From assembly GCA_963555705.1 (NCBI GenBank), contig OY743169.1, forward strand, positions 5,084,014 through 5,148,013: 64,000 nt of DNA, written 5' to 3'. Origin of the DNA: Ligustrum vulgare (lineage: Eukaryota > Streptophyta > Magnoliopsida > Lamiales > Oleaceae). A program made the translations under genes and the position numbers. This document shows positions 1-10,413 of this stretch, in pieces. Under the pieces are notes generated by a model that was not told the DNA's origin, searched no databases, and was given only the letters and a program-made list of their open reading frames with translations. Position 1 is the first letter of the stretch. Every line of letters starts with the position of its first letter.

Positions 1-640
1 GATTATCTATCATTTAGATTTAATGAGAAATAGCGAGCCAATTTTATGAAGTTTTATGAGATGTTAAGATTATAAGTGGTTTTAATGAGACTTTTATGAG
101 AAGCATTATGAAGTTAGAGATTTAAAGATTTGGTTATTGGGAATTAAGTAATGGATATTATGTTGAGTAAGTGAATTATGCCTCTATATTGAAGAGAAAT
201 TTATTATGAACTTTGGCCTTGTGATTAAATTTTGGGAATATGATTTATGACTTATAAATATAAGTATGAGTAATCTTTTGAGCCAATTAAGGTATGGAAG
301 GAAGTGATATTGTGATATTGAAAAATATGATTTGAAATTGTTATGTTGAGGAATTATGAATTGAATTATGGGATATTTTTGATGATATGGAAGTGTTGGA
401 ATCGTTTTCAATATTTTTAGATCGTTGTGATCAAATGTGGAGTTATTTATTATTGTGAGTTATGAAGTATGCTTATGGTTTGGGATAAGTCCAAATTACA
501 AGGGAGACTCTGTCCAGAATTTTATCATTTGGAATTAAGAGCATGATATGATAAGCATCCACTAAAGGAATTAAGGTTAGACATGCAAGTTCATTTACAT
601 CACAAACGAGATTTAGTAGATGATAACAGAGATTTTATTA
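1..640. other. AT-rich stretch without a recognisable gene
   Basis: I see no gene. The plus strand is rich in A, G and T, with many short TTATGA-like words and stops in all frames. The texture resembles the decayed gypsy interior at 2450-3160, so this may be an older part of the same element, interrupted by the 650-2450 block. That is inference; no coding domain can be read here. Confidence 0.35.
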
Positions 641-739
641 TTTTCTCATAAGGAGAACATACAAAGAGTCACACTGGAAAAGAAATACATGAAACACGCA
701 AAAGCAAAAGAAAGCAACATGTGAATTTCCTCAAATTGA

Positions 740-955
740 GAGATGTGTTTCCGGAGTAGCCGTATCCTACCACCTCTGACCTTTTGAGGAAATAAAGAAA
801 CCTTCAAAGAGGTGTGTTTCGAGAGTAAGAATACTCCGTAATCTACCACCGGAACCTTTGAGGTACACACAAGATTTAAACATTAAGGAAATCCTAGGAA
901 ATTAGAGGGGTGTCTCGAGAGTAAGAATACTCCGTACTCTACCCCCACCTATTCT
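740..955 (-). repeat. Three degenerate ~45-bp hairpin repeats downstream of LOG
   Basis: Related units lie at about 740-790, 806-868 and 903-953. The last two share the run GAGAGTAAGAATACTCCGTA on the plus strand. This contains the inverted pair GAGTA/TACTC, and an outer pair GGGGT/ACCCC (or GGTG/CACC) closes a longer stem. They start only 8 nt past the LOG stop codon. On the minus strand they would form a series of stem-loops in the 3' untranslated part. Tandem 3' stem-loops are common in plant RNA viruses; a role here is inferred. Confidence 0.55.
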
Positions 956-960
956 AAGAT

Positions 961-1614
961 TCATAAAGTTAAGTTTACATTAACCGGACTCCATTTTTGC
1001 TTGATTCCCCTTCCTTGCGACCAATCTATCTTAACCCCTGCTGGATCTTGTATTGAGATATATGACTGCAGCTTATCCAGTAGTTCATCAATAGTAGGAG
1101 CAGAAATAAGGAGCCTTCTGGAAAATGGAGAGATGAATCCCTGTTCCACAGCATAATCAAGAAAGGTTAACAAACCATCAAAGAAATTGTTAACATTCAG
1201 AAGCCCAATAGGCTTAGTATGGAGATCTAGTTGAGCCCACGAGGTAATGTTAAAGATTTCTTCTAAGGTACCAAAACCTCCGGGCAGGGCTATAAAGGCA
1301 TCAGAACCATATAGCATACAAGTTATGCGTTCATGGATGGATAAGGTTTGAACTTCATGCCCTCGTGTTTTGCCTGCAACATCTACCAAAGGGACAGGTA
1401 TGACACCGATTACTTTTGATTTCTCTGCAAGAGCAGATTGGGAAACACAACCCATTAGACCACTGCTACCACCCCCATACACAAGAGTGATACCTTTTTC
1501 CCCCAGTTTCTTTCCAAGATCTACGGCCGCTTCTAGATAACTGAAGCCTTTCCCCACTTTTGATCCACAAAATACACAAATAGTTTTGATCTGTCGAAGT
1601 TTTGGTGCTTCCAT
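961..1614 (-). CDS. LOG-like: Intronless LOG-type cytokinin riboside 5'-monophosphate phosphoribohydrolase
   Basis: The 217-codon ORF opens with ATG and has a full-length LOG fold (plant LOGs are about 215 residues). LOG enzymes release active cytokinin bases from their ribotides in the cytosol. Visible elements are CVFCGS (13-18), the nucleotide loop YGGGSSGLMG (46-55), IHER with the expected catalytic Arg96, and the family signature PGGFGTLEE (111-119) with the catalytic Glu119. The stretch around 93-100 departs from the usual MH(Q/E)RKA form, so it is a divergent member. Plant LOG genes normally contain several introns and this one has none, which points to a reverse-transcribed or captured copy. 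It lies 300 bp downstream of the NABP-like ORF on the same strand, with hairpin repeats behind it. There is no frameshift or stop. Family assignment is confident; activity and host or viral origin are open. Confidence 0.88.
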   Translation of the reverse strand: MEAPKLRQIKTICVFCGSKVGKGFSYLEAAVDLGKKLGEKGITLVYGGGSSGLMGCVSQSALAEKSKVIGVIPVPLVDVAGKTRGHEVQTLSIHERITCMLYGSDAFIALPGGFGTLEEIFNITSWAQLDLHTKPIGLLNVNNFFDGLLTFLDYAVEQGFISPFSRRLLISAPTIDELLDKLQSYISIQDPAGVKIDWSQGRGIKQKWSPVNVNLTL

Positions 1615-1663
1615 CTTTGATAGTATAGAAGAGAAAACTTACGAAGAAGATGTGATTTTGGGA

Positions 1664-1700
1664 TGCCTGAACTATGAAATATGTTTGGCTATTTAAAGCC
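1664..1700 (-). promoter_or_regulatory. Motif upstream of LOG shared with the NABP-like ORF
   Basis: On the coding strand the spacer holds GGCTTTAAATAGCC (1700-1687, ends complementary, TATA-like core) and ATAGTTCAGGC (1676-1666). The NABP-like ORF has CTTTTAAATAG running into ATAGTTCATGC at 2429-2412. Both starts read A(T)CAAAR-ATGGA. It could be a TATA-type promoter or a relic of a viral subgenomic-RNA promoter. Confidence 0.35.
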
Positions 1701-1915
1701 GGAAAAATTTACTGTTTTTGATTGATTCTGAAAAAGTAAAGATTTACTTTTGACAAAATCAGCCTACTTTTGACTATTTTATCAAAGCTTTCATCTTTCG
1801 GTGATTTATTTTCCAGCTTTATCAAACCTCGAGAAAGGAAAATATATTTTTACTAACCTTTATCAAAACGCGTGAAAGGAAACAGATAAATATGTATCAA
1901 GAGATTTACCTTATA

Positions 1916-2386
1916 TCAATGCTGATTTGCCACAACCTCATTGTGTAAAACAGACTGGCAGACAGGATCTTTTGCAGTTATATTTTTGAGACTATAACGA
2001 TTTTTGTCTTCGTTAAACTTAGCGTATAATTTCAGTCCACCCTTTATGAATTTGATTTTATCATCCCGATTAGTAGAAGAATATCCTACTGTTTTGCAAC
2101 GAGTATCACAGTTCCAACGAGCACATTTGTAGCAACCATTCAGCCTTTTTGCTCTTCGTTTCTTTGCGAAGGTGCTTTTGCCTAAACCAGGCATGTGCTT
2201 TGGAAATGTCATAGGTAATTCACCAGATAGTCGAACCTTTGCTTCGATCAACCAGCGAACATCTTCTGAAACACCATGAGCCATCAGCAACCTCAATCTT
2301 TCGAGTCTTATTCGATAAATTTTTCTCAGATCATTCATAGGAAGATTGGAATAATACTTGCGAATGTTTGAAAGGATGATATCCAT
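1916..2386 (-). CDS. Flexivirus NABP-like cysteine-rich basic protein (endogenous viral-type ORF)
   Basis: The ORF has 156 codons, begins with ATG and is uninterrupted. Residues 67-82 are a glycine-led basic stretch (GKSTFAKKRRAKRL), directly followed by a C-x2-C-x4-C-x3-C cluster (Cys85, 88, 93, 97) and then a KFIKGG segment (112-117). A basic patch followed at once by a short cysteine finger and this tail is characteristic of the nucleic-acid-binding proteins of betaflexiviruses (carla-/vitivirus type), which bind RNA and affect silencing and gene expression. The N-terminal 60 residues are Arg/Leu-rich and not recognised; the protein is longer than usual for that family. It is the first of two tandem minus-strand ORFs. 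I know no plant family with this arrangement, so the viral assignment rests on the motif and gene order; it needs a profile search. Confidence 0.6.
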   Translation of the reverse strand: MDIILSNIRKYYSNLPMNDLRKIYRIRLERLRLLMAHGVSEDVRWLIEAKVRLSGELPMTFPKHMPGLGKSTFAKKRRAKRLNGCYKCARWNCDTRCKTVGYSSTNRDDKIKFIKGGLKLYAKFNEDKNRYSLKNITAKDPVCQSVLHNEVVANQH

Positions 2387-2407
2387 TTTTGATGGATTTA
2401 ACCTCTT

Positions 2408-2430
2408 CCCAGCATGAACTATTTAAAAGC
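2408..2430 (-). promoter_or_regulatory. Motif upstream of the NABP-like ORF
   Basis: The coding strand reads CTTTTAAATAGTTCATGC about 30 nt before the ATG. It matches the element before the LOG ORF in both halves (TTTAAATAG and ATAGTTCA-K-GC), although spacing to the ATG differs (about 26 against 53 nt). A repeated leader element before two consecutive ORFs suggests common expression control. Confidence 0.35.
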
Positions 2431-3019
2431 ATTAAGGATCGGAGGGAATCCGCGTGATATTGATTCCAGCAAGAAAGCGCGGAATAGAATAATGGAAAAG
2501 AGGGAACAAGAGTTTATGCGCCGTTTACTTTCTTGATAAAAGGAAGATTTGATGATGACGGGATTTGAGATATGGAATATTTTCTTGGATTTTTGGGTAC
2601 TGATATTTTGATATAATAATCAAGGTATAGAAATAATACGGGGATACGTGAAAGTGAAATAAGGACTGTATTGAATCAGGATTAATAATTTTGTACAAGT
2701 GAAAGGAATACCTTATGGGAAATGTTATGATATTTGAGTTAAGAATTTTAATTATTTGGGAGATATTTGTTTATTGAATTTTGCAGAAATTTTGGGTTAC
2801 AAATATTGGAAAGATAAACTGATGATTATGTTGATATGTGAATAACATGTTTGGATATATTACATAGAGAATATTCAGGTAATCGTTTTAATTATTTTGG
2901 GATATTTGGTGATAAGAAGAAATGACTAATTATTATGGTATGATATGTTAGTAAAGATTTATTGAAATTTTAGAGATATTAATACGAATATTTGAGGTCA
3001 CATGATACGATGATAAGTG

Positions 3020-3300
3020 ACAGGTTACATGAGTACTACAAGATATGATGAAATATCACATACGATTGGAAATTTTCATTTTGAGTTAAAATTTATGAGT
3101 AGACACATATGTCTATTATTGATAAGAAAAATACATGTTCTTAAGAAAACAAAGAGATGCATTTAGTAAAAGTCCAGTGGGTTAGATATTATAATGATGA
3201 GATTACTAAGAGAAGAAGAGAAGAGTTTCTGATTAAGTGTTCAGAAATCATAAGATCAAGTAAGTTTAATTTCGAGGACGAAATTATTTTAAGGGGGTAA
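3020..3300 (+). pseudogene. Ty3/gypsy chromovirus polyprotein C-terminus (decayed)
   Basis: From 3169 to the TAA at 3298-3300 one frame is open for 43 codons. It reads KVQW at the start of the degenerate chromodomain and ends in KFNFEDEIILRG-stop, the usual end of Tekay/Del-type gypsy polyproteins. Upstream, 3020-3168 keeps scattered matches to the end of integrase but carries stops. A purine tract (AAGGGGGTAAG) separates it from the LTR at 3304. The element is dead; its 5' part is not in the window or has decayed. Confidence 0.7.
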
Positions 3301-3598
3301 GTTTGTAGCGACCAAGAATTTTTACGCGATTAATAATTATTTTAATAGAAAATCGTGTCGCTACTATTTCACCCATTTTTATTAAGTTAACGCCGCGACG
3401 TATTCGTATAGCCAAGTCAAAAAATAATCGAGATCGTTCGATTTTAAATTAAATTCCGAATTTCTAAAAATATCTCCATTCTCTTGATTTAAAGTATATT
3501 AAGTCCAAGTACTTAATTCAATGTTATCCCAATATTTATTTATACAAAAATTATTTTTATTATTGAAATTAAGAAAATATATGCAAGCATGAGAGGTT

Positions 3599-4090
3599 CC
3601 ATTATATGTAATCATGAAGAGCATAATATTTGTATAAATATGGAAAAGTATATGAATGATTTATATACTCCATTATATATAATCATGAAGAGTATAATAA
3701 TTGTATAAATATGGAAAAGTATATGAATGGTTGATAGACTCCATTATATGTAATCATGAAGAGCATAATATTTGTATAAATATGGAAAAGTATATGAATG
3801 ATTTATATACTCCATTATATATAATCATGAAGAGCATAATATTTGTATAAATATGGAAAAGTATATGAATGATTGATAAGACTCCATTATATGTAATCAT
3901 GAAGAGCATAATATTTGTATAAATATGGAAAAGTATATGAATGATTTATATACTCCATTATATATAATCATGAAGAGCATAATAATTGTATAAATATGGA
4001 AAAGTATATGAATGATTGATAGACTCCATTATATATAATCATGAAGAGCATATTATTTGTATAAATATGGAAAAGTATATGAATGGTGCT
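3599..4090 (+). repeat. Seven tandem 71-bp units in the LTR
   Basis: Unit starts (CCATTATAT) fall at 3599, 3670, 3741, 3812, 3884, 3955 and 4026. Odd and even units alternate between TATGTAATC and TATATAATC near the start and between GATAGACTCC and TATATACTCC at the junction, so the array grew partly as a 142-bp dimer. The sibling LTR has a different sequence at this position. Confidence 0.9.
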
Positions 4091-4319
4091 TTACTTTAAG
4101 AAAATGATGTGTTAAAATTAATAGAATTGAATGATTATGTTTACAATATGCCAACTTTATACATCTATTTAAACCCATCTCTTTTACACACAACTCTACA
4201 CATATACACTTATTTCCAACCTCTTGACAAAATCCACAAGTAAGAGAAATTCAAGGTGGTCAAGAAAGTTTTGGTCCATTTACTACTACACTTCATTTTA
4301 ATCTTTTAAAAGGTAAGTA

Positions 4320-4620
4320 TATCTTATGTTTTTATGAAAATTAAGTATGTTGTTATGAAATGTAAATATACTTTAAGTTTTTATGAAAAGTAAGTATGTT
4401 TTTATGAAAGGTATTACCTTATGTTTTTATGAAAAGTAAGTATGTTTTTATGAAAGGTAAATACACCTTATGTTTTTAAGAAAAGTAAGTATGTTTTTAT
4501 GAAAAGTAAAATACCTTATATTTTTAAGAAAAGTAAGTATGTTTTTATGAAAAGTAAAATACCTTATATTTTTAAGAAAAGTAAGTATGTTTTTATGAAA
4601 ATTAGATATACCTTATGTTT
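4320..4620 (+). repeat. ~22-bp ladder (ATGTTTTTATGAAAAGTAAGT) in LTR 1
   Basis: Irregular tandem units built from GTTTTTATGAAA followed by AGTAAGTAT or GGTAAATAC. The same ladder, longer, occurs in the second LTR. Short ORFs over it are artefacts of the periodic sequence. Confidence 0.85.
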
Positions 4621-6779
4621 TTACGAAAATGTTTGGATCATTGCTATGAAATCAATCTCACAAGATTGCTATTGGTCCCATATGATATGTTTATGATTAT
4701 GCTAAGGGGACCGGAGTTTAGTAGCGCTACACATAAGAATTCTTGCCGTCTAAGTTCGGTAAAATTCTTGTGTCTCTCTATGTTTATGAGGATTTCGATC
4801 CTATCCTATGTTATGATGAAAATGATCCATATGCTTTCAAAAGAAAATTATGCTTGGTATACTTACTGAGATTTTATAAATCTCACTCCACGATATTTAC
4901 CATTTTCAGATAATTGAAGGTTCGAGGCGGTCAACATGGAAGTGGCAAAAGTGGTTAAGATTGATGAGATAATTATGTTGAACTTTATGTAAGAAAATTA
5001 TGTTCTATTTTTATTCACAAATTAAATTATGGGATTCTAATTATTCTTTTGAATAATTTTACATTACTATTTAAGTCTAGATAATATGATATGAGTCACT
5101 TTTAGTGGCACTCGAATGGTCGAGAATTCGGGTCGTCACACAGGGGCCCCACCAAGTTCGCTTTTTTGAAGTTTTTTTTTTACTTCGTTTTTTTTTTCAT
5201 TTCTTTCAAATGTTTTTTGTATTATTTTCTACACAATTAATTGACGATTAATTTGAATAAAAACAAAACGAACATAAATTAAAATATATTTAACATAAAC
5301 GATCTTAGTTAAGAAAGATACAATTTGAAAAAAATACAACGAAAATGCGACTTAATGATAGTCATTGTTGTCAAACCCTTGGAACTCCCCATAGTCATTG
5401 CTAGCAATGTTGGTGTACATATTATCTTGATTATCATTCCATGAGTGTTGTGGTTCACATGGCTCGCCCACCAGTTGCGTCCTAATGTCATGAATAAAAA
5501 AAGATGAAATATATGGGGGAGAAAAATAAAGCTTAAACATGATATTGTCTATTAACTCACCTTTGTTGTAAAGTTGGACAAGTTCTTCTATCATATTCAC
5601 TGCGACCACATCCACGACAATTTCTCCGTGATTGGGATATGGCTACCTCCTTCGACGACTTCAATCATTTTCCGCACCCTTTCGTCCTAATCGGAGTAGG
5701 ATCGACCACATGTTGAGTACTTTCTTTACCCTTGTTCTTCATCGTACTCCTCCGTATATTACCGCCATCGTCGACATCCCTAACATGCAATTTCAAGTTC
5801 TAAAACCCATCCATTAGAAATGTGGTTCGAGCATCGGTCAATGCTCCCTCGTCAACCAACTCTGATGTAGTGCGCGATAACATACTGTAGCGTGAAATTA
5901 AAGAATTCCTAGTAGATGGATTGACAATTGGTTCAAAAATGGGAATTACTTTTGCAGTCTGGGTCCATCGACGTACAATATAATGGTCTAGTAACAGCAT
6001 AACCTGTTTCTTGATCATAAATGAAAGCATGTGCCGACATAGATATCCTTTGAACTCAAATGTCTTACAACTGCATGATGTAAAATTAGTCATTGTGAAG
6101 TAGGAAACTTCACGTTCTCGATCAAATGTTTTTCCACTCTCAAAACGCTTGACGAAATACGTTTTGAGACCCTCGTAATTTGAACTCTTCGAACAAAGAT
6201 AGTGAGTACTCTGTGCAAGCTCTTTCTGAAAGCACATGAAAATTGTCTTTGTATATATGCTGGCCATCTGGACTTCCATTGCGAATGAAGTTGTCATCCG
6301 AGGCTGCTCGTTTAGGTCCCGTGTGATTTGCAACCAATTCGCCATGTCGTTGGTGAGCCAAGGCATTGAAAAACCTTGTGATGAAATCCATCAATGTATT
6401 TTTTTTGTCCACGTATCTTTTGAAGAATGCACGGTTGTTTTCTGATCACTGACTGCTGGACATCCCTGCAGAAAAGATGTGCTTCACGTATGCTGGTATC
6501 CAACGGGCTCTTATTGCATACATATGGCACATTCACTCGTTCTCCCCTAGTCGAGTGGTCACCATTACTTCAGACCAGCGATGTTCAAACTCGTACGAAT
6601 TCTCAGACTCCAATATGATGTTTACCAAATCATGGTACATTTCCTTATAAAGTATAACACCTATCTTCTCTGAAAACTTATTCAAAATGTGCCACAAACA
6701 AAATCTATGTAGAATGTCGGGGAATACCTGACTGATCGCTCTCGAAATAGCAACATCTTGATCAGTGATAATGACACTA

Positions 6780-9700
6780 TGTAGCGACCCAGAATTTTAA
6801 CGCAATTTAATAATTATTTTAATATTTAGAAAATCGTGTCGCTACTATTTCACCCATTATTTTAAAGTTAACGCCGCGACGTGTTCGTCTAGCCAAGTCA
6901 AGAAATAGTCAAGATTGTTCGATTTTAAATTAAATTCCAAATTCAGTAAAAATATCTCAATTTTCCTTATTCAAATTATTTCAAGTCCAAATACGTAATT
7001 CAATTTTATACCAAAATTGTACCATGAACCCACGGTTTCATCATCACCTCGCGTCTATGTCTATGTCTATGTCTATGTCTATCTCAATCTGCAGAGACTT
7101 CAAGTCACAATTCCATTGTTTTTCCTACCACTTTCCACTCAATTAATCTATCAAAAGATTCCTTCAATTATGATATTCTCCACCATTTTATTTTTTTACA
7201 AAACCATCCAACTCATGTCTCACCTACGGTTTCATCATCACCATTTCCATCTACCCATCTTCATTTCAATACACATGGCACAACTCACACTTCCATGTAT
7301 CTAGATTCCACACTACTAACACAAATTTATATAAAATCTTCCATGTGCTGATGTGCAAACTCATGATGTAAAGTAAAGCAGAAAGTGAGAGTAGAGCTGG
7401 AAGGGAGGGATAAATATATATATAAGCCAAACTCCACCTCCATCTTAAAGAAGGGAGCATCTGCCTGTTCATTATCATCATCACCAATCCATAGTCCACG
7501 AACCTCCCTTATGATCACCTGCATAAGCTCCACCTTCATCACCATGAATCAATCCACCACCAATGAATCACTACCGATTCAACTCGATCGAAGCAAGCTG
7601 CAAAATGCCAAAATCCAACCAGAATCACCACCTCCAGCTCCAGACATCAATTTCAGTCCCCAATTTACAAACAACGAGTGGCAATCACTGCCGGATCATA
7701 GCCACAGACGAAAACGACCTCACTGCAACCACGAACCACCGTCTGTACCAAGATCCGCCTGCACCACCACTTCCAAAATCAGAATCAAAACTAAAATCAA
7801 AACCCAGAATAAGCCAAGCCAGTCACTTACCTTCGACCAACGCCGGAATTGTAGCCGGAGAAATCACGACCTAAATCGTGATTCAACCACGGTCGCGCCT
7901 CCAATCAGCCCTCAAACCGCACCCAAACAACCCCATAACCTATCTTTTTGCACTCTCGCCGCTTGCCGGCATTTGCTCCGGCGTTTGCGCCGTCAATAGC
8001 GCTGCAGCGCGCCACCGGGCGAGACCCCTCTCTCGTCGTCTCACTCTCTCCGATCCCTCTCTCTCTCTCTCTCTTCGATCTGATTGAGGAAAGGAAAGGG
8101 TATATTATTTTAAATATTATAAACTTTCGGAAATTGCAGTTTAGTCCCTATAGTTTTAAAAGTTATTCAATTCAGTCTCCACTGTTTTAAACTTATCAAA
8201 TTCCAACCCTTAAAGTTTTAAAAGAGTTTTAATCAGTCCTTTCATTTTTAAAATATATTATTTCAGCCCTATAGTAATATTCGTTTTAAGTTTCAACTCA
8301 AGTTTCAAAGATATTCATCTTAGTCCTTCAACTTTCAAAAGTATTCACTTTAGTCCCTAAGCTTTCAAAACATCAATTTCAGTCATCAAATTGTAAATTA
8401 TCAATTTGAACTATATAATTCAAAAGACTAAGGTGACTTATTGGCTAAGACGAAGCGTACGGAGAATTTAAAGAAATTGAAGTCCTTCCCGCTCAACTTT
8501 GCACTCGTCGGATTTAAGGTAGACTCGCCTCTATTAATTGATTTAAATTATGATTGTATGTGAATGTCACATAACTTGTGAAATTATGTTTTTATGACAA
8601 GTAAGTATGTCTTATGTTTTTATGAAAAGTAAGTATGTTTTTATGAAAGGTAAATACACCTTATATTTTTATGAAAAGTAAGTATGTTTTTATGACAAGT
8701 AAGTATATCTTATGTTTTTATGAAAAGTAAGTATGTTTTTATGAAAGGTAAATACACCTTATGTTTTTATGAAAAGTAAGTATGTTTTTATGACAAGTAA
8801 GTATATCTTATGTTTTTATGAAAAGTAAGTATGTTTTTATGAAAGGTAAATACACCTTATGTTTTTATAAAAAGTAAGTATGTTTTTATGACAAGTAAGT
8901 ATATCTTATGTTTTTATGAAAAGTAAGTATGTTTTTATGAAAGGTAAATACACCTTATGTTTTTATGAAAAGTAAGTATGTTTTTATGACAAGTAAGTAT
9001 GTCTTATGTTTTTATGAAAAGTAAGTATGTTTTTATGACAAGTAAGTATATTTTATGTTTTTACGAAAAGTAAGTATACCCTATGTTTTTACGAAAAAAT
9101 TTGGATCATTGCTATGAAAACAATCTCACAAGATTTCTATGGGTCACATATGATATGTTTATGATTATGCTAAGAGGACCGGAGTTTAGTAGCGCTACAC
9201 ATAAGAATTCTTGCCATCTAAGTTCGGTAAAATTCTTGTGTCTCCCTATGTTTATGAGTATTTCAATCCTATCCTATGTTATGATGAAAATGATCCCTAT
9301 GCTTTCAAAAGAAAATTTTGCTTGGTATATTATTGTGATTATATGTTGATATGTTTTTCAAAGATGTTTTCAAAGAGCCGGTATTTATATGTTCAATTAT
9401 ATTGTAGATTAATTAATTAGCGATGAGTCTACTGAGTATTTCATTTATGAAATGCTCACTACACTTTTAACAGTTTTGCAGATTTCGGAGACGGTGGCAA
9501 GTGATGGATGATGGTGGCAATAATCGATAAATGGTTGAAAGTTAAACTTTAAGATTTCCGTATTTTCCAAGCATCGAATAATTATGAGAACTTCATTTAT
9601 TTGAGAAATTATGATATTGTAAATTTCTTTACAATATTAATGGTTCGGTTTACTATTTCAAATTGTTTCATAAATGTTATTATATTTTATCGACCATTAC

Positions 9701-9831
9701 AGTTTATTTAAGGTTGCCATAAATGAAATTCAGTTATTCTTCCGCAAAAAAAATATTATAAGCAAAGAAAAAAAAAAATTAGATTAGATAATGACGTGGT
9801 GAACCGGGTATACGGAACTCGGGGCGTCACA
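6780..9831 (+). mobile_element. Solo LTR of the same Ty3/gypsy family, TSD CACTA
   Basis: It starts TGTAGCGACCC and ends GGGGCGTCACA. CACTA flanks it at 6775-6779 and 9832-9836, a perfect 5-bp target duplication, and removing it rejoins the FRS MULE region. The first ~230 bp and the last ~740 bp match the LTR at 3304-5140. In between lies about 1.5 kb not found there: a TATCTATG-type hexamer run (7052-7083), a TATA-like stretch (7410-7425), a CT run (8058-8075) and CTTTCAAAA/TTTAGTCC repeats (8130-8400). The long plus-strand ORF near 7385-7999 is low-complexity and matches nothing I know. Confidence 0.92.
8586..9100 (+). repeat. ~22-bp ladder in the solo LTR
   Basis: About twice as many units as in the first LTR. 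Three words (GAAAAGTAAGTAT, GAAAGGTAAATACACC, GACAAGTAAGTAT) cycle in a higher-order pattern of about 118 bp between 8600 and 9000. Confidence 0.85.
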
Positions 9832-10413
9832 CACTAGGACGTTGTTGTGTTGGCATGGCTTCTTGAAACCTCGAGAACAACCAAATGAAAGAATCCGTCT
9901 TCTCATCACTTAGTAGGCCACATCCAAATACAATAGTTTGACGATGGTGGTTGACACCAATAAATGGTGCAAACACCATAGAGTACTTGTTGGTATTGTA
10001 GGTCGTGTCAAACACGACAGCATCTCCGAAGTAGACGCATGAGCCCCTGGAATCGGAATCTGCCCAAAAACACCTAGCAAAAACTCCATCTCATCCGTCT
10101 CGTATGCGTAGTAAAAGCTGGGGTCCTTTCTTTTCTCCAGCTCGAAGTATTCTATTAGTGTTTCTGCACCATGCCCAATGTGTTCCCTTCGAAGGTCTCT
10201 TTGATGGTTCCTAAAATCTTGCTCAGTGAAACCAGTCGAAGATGGACCACCAACATCTATCTCCATGAGTCTGATTTTTTGGCAAGTAGGAATATTTGCT
10301 TGTGAAAACTGCTCCGCAAGTGCTTTCTTCGTGGTGCGAACGTAGTAGGTGAACCTTGCTTGGTGTGGAAAGTGGGTGATTATGCGCCTCGGAGAAATGA
10401 CTTACATACCAAG

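Larger units (their letters stand above)
640..2450 (-). other. Candidate endogenous virus-like segment (NABP-like ORF, LOG ORF, 3' hairpins)
   Basis: This block differs from its flanks. It holds two intact minus-strand ORFs in tandem (2386-1916, then 1614-961), each preceded by a copy of the same short motif, and three related hairpin-forming repeats after the second ORF. The first ORF resembles the cysteine-rich nucleic-acid-binding proteins encoded near the 3' end of flexivirus RNAs; the second is a LOG enzyme without introns. The layout of small ORF, spacer motif, small ORF and structured 3' tail fits a reverse-transcribed 3' part of an RNA virus genome, or cargo of a transposon. The edges are not precise, and no target duplication or poly(A) tract was found. 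Confidence 0.4.
3304..5140 (+). mobile_element. 3' LTR of Ty3/gypsy element (TGTAGCGACC ... GTCGTCACA)
   Basis: It begins TGTAGCGACC just after the pol stop and purine tract and ends GGTCGTCACA. The same termini bound the solo LTR at 6780-9831. The internal structure includes a block of seven 71-bp repeats, a TATA-like TATTTAAACC around 4166, a ladder of about 22-bp repeats (4320-4620) and a conserved 3' third (4620-5140). At 1837 bp it is much shorter than the 3052-bp relative. The 5' LTR is not in the window, so no target duplication can be checked. Confidence 0.8.

Noticed and set aside
3599..4090. CRISPR-like array
   Set aside because: Units are contiguous without unique spacers, the genome is a plant nuclear one, and the array lies inside an LTR.
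7385..7999. 204-codon plus-strand ORF within the solo LTR
   Set aside because: It starts in LTR sequence, is low in complexity (Ser/Pro/Arg/Gln), has no domain, and a second long ORF overlaps it in another frame. It is best read as chance opening in C/A-rich LTR sequence.
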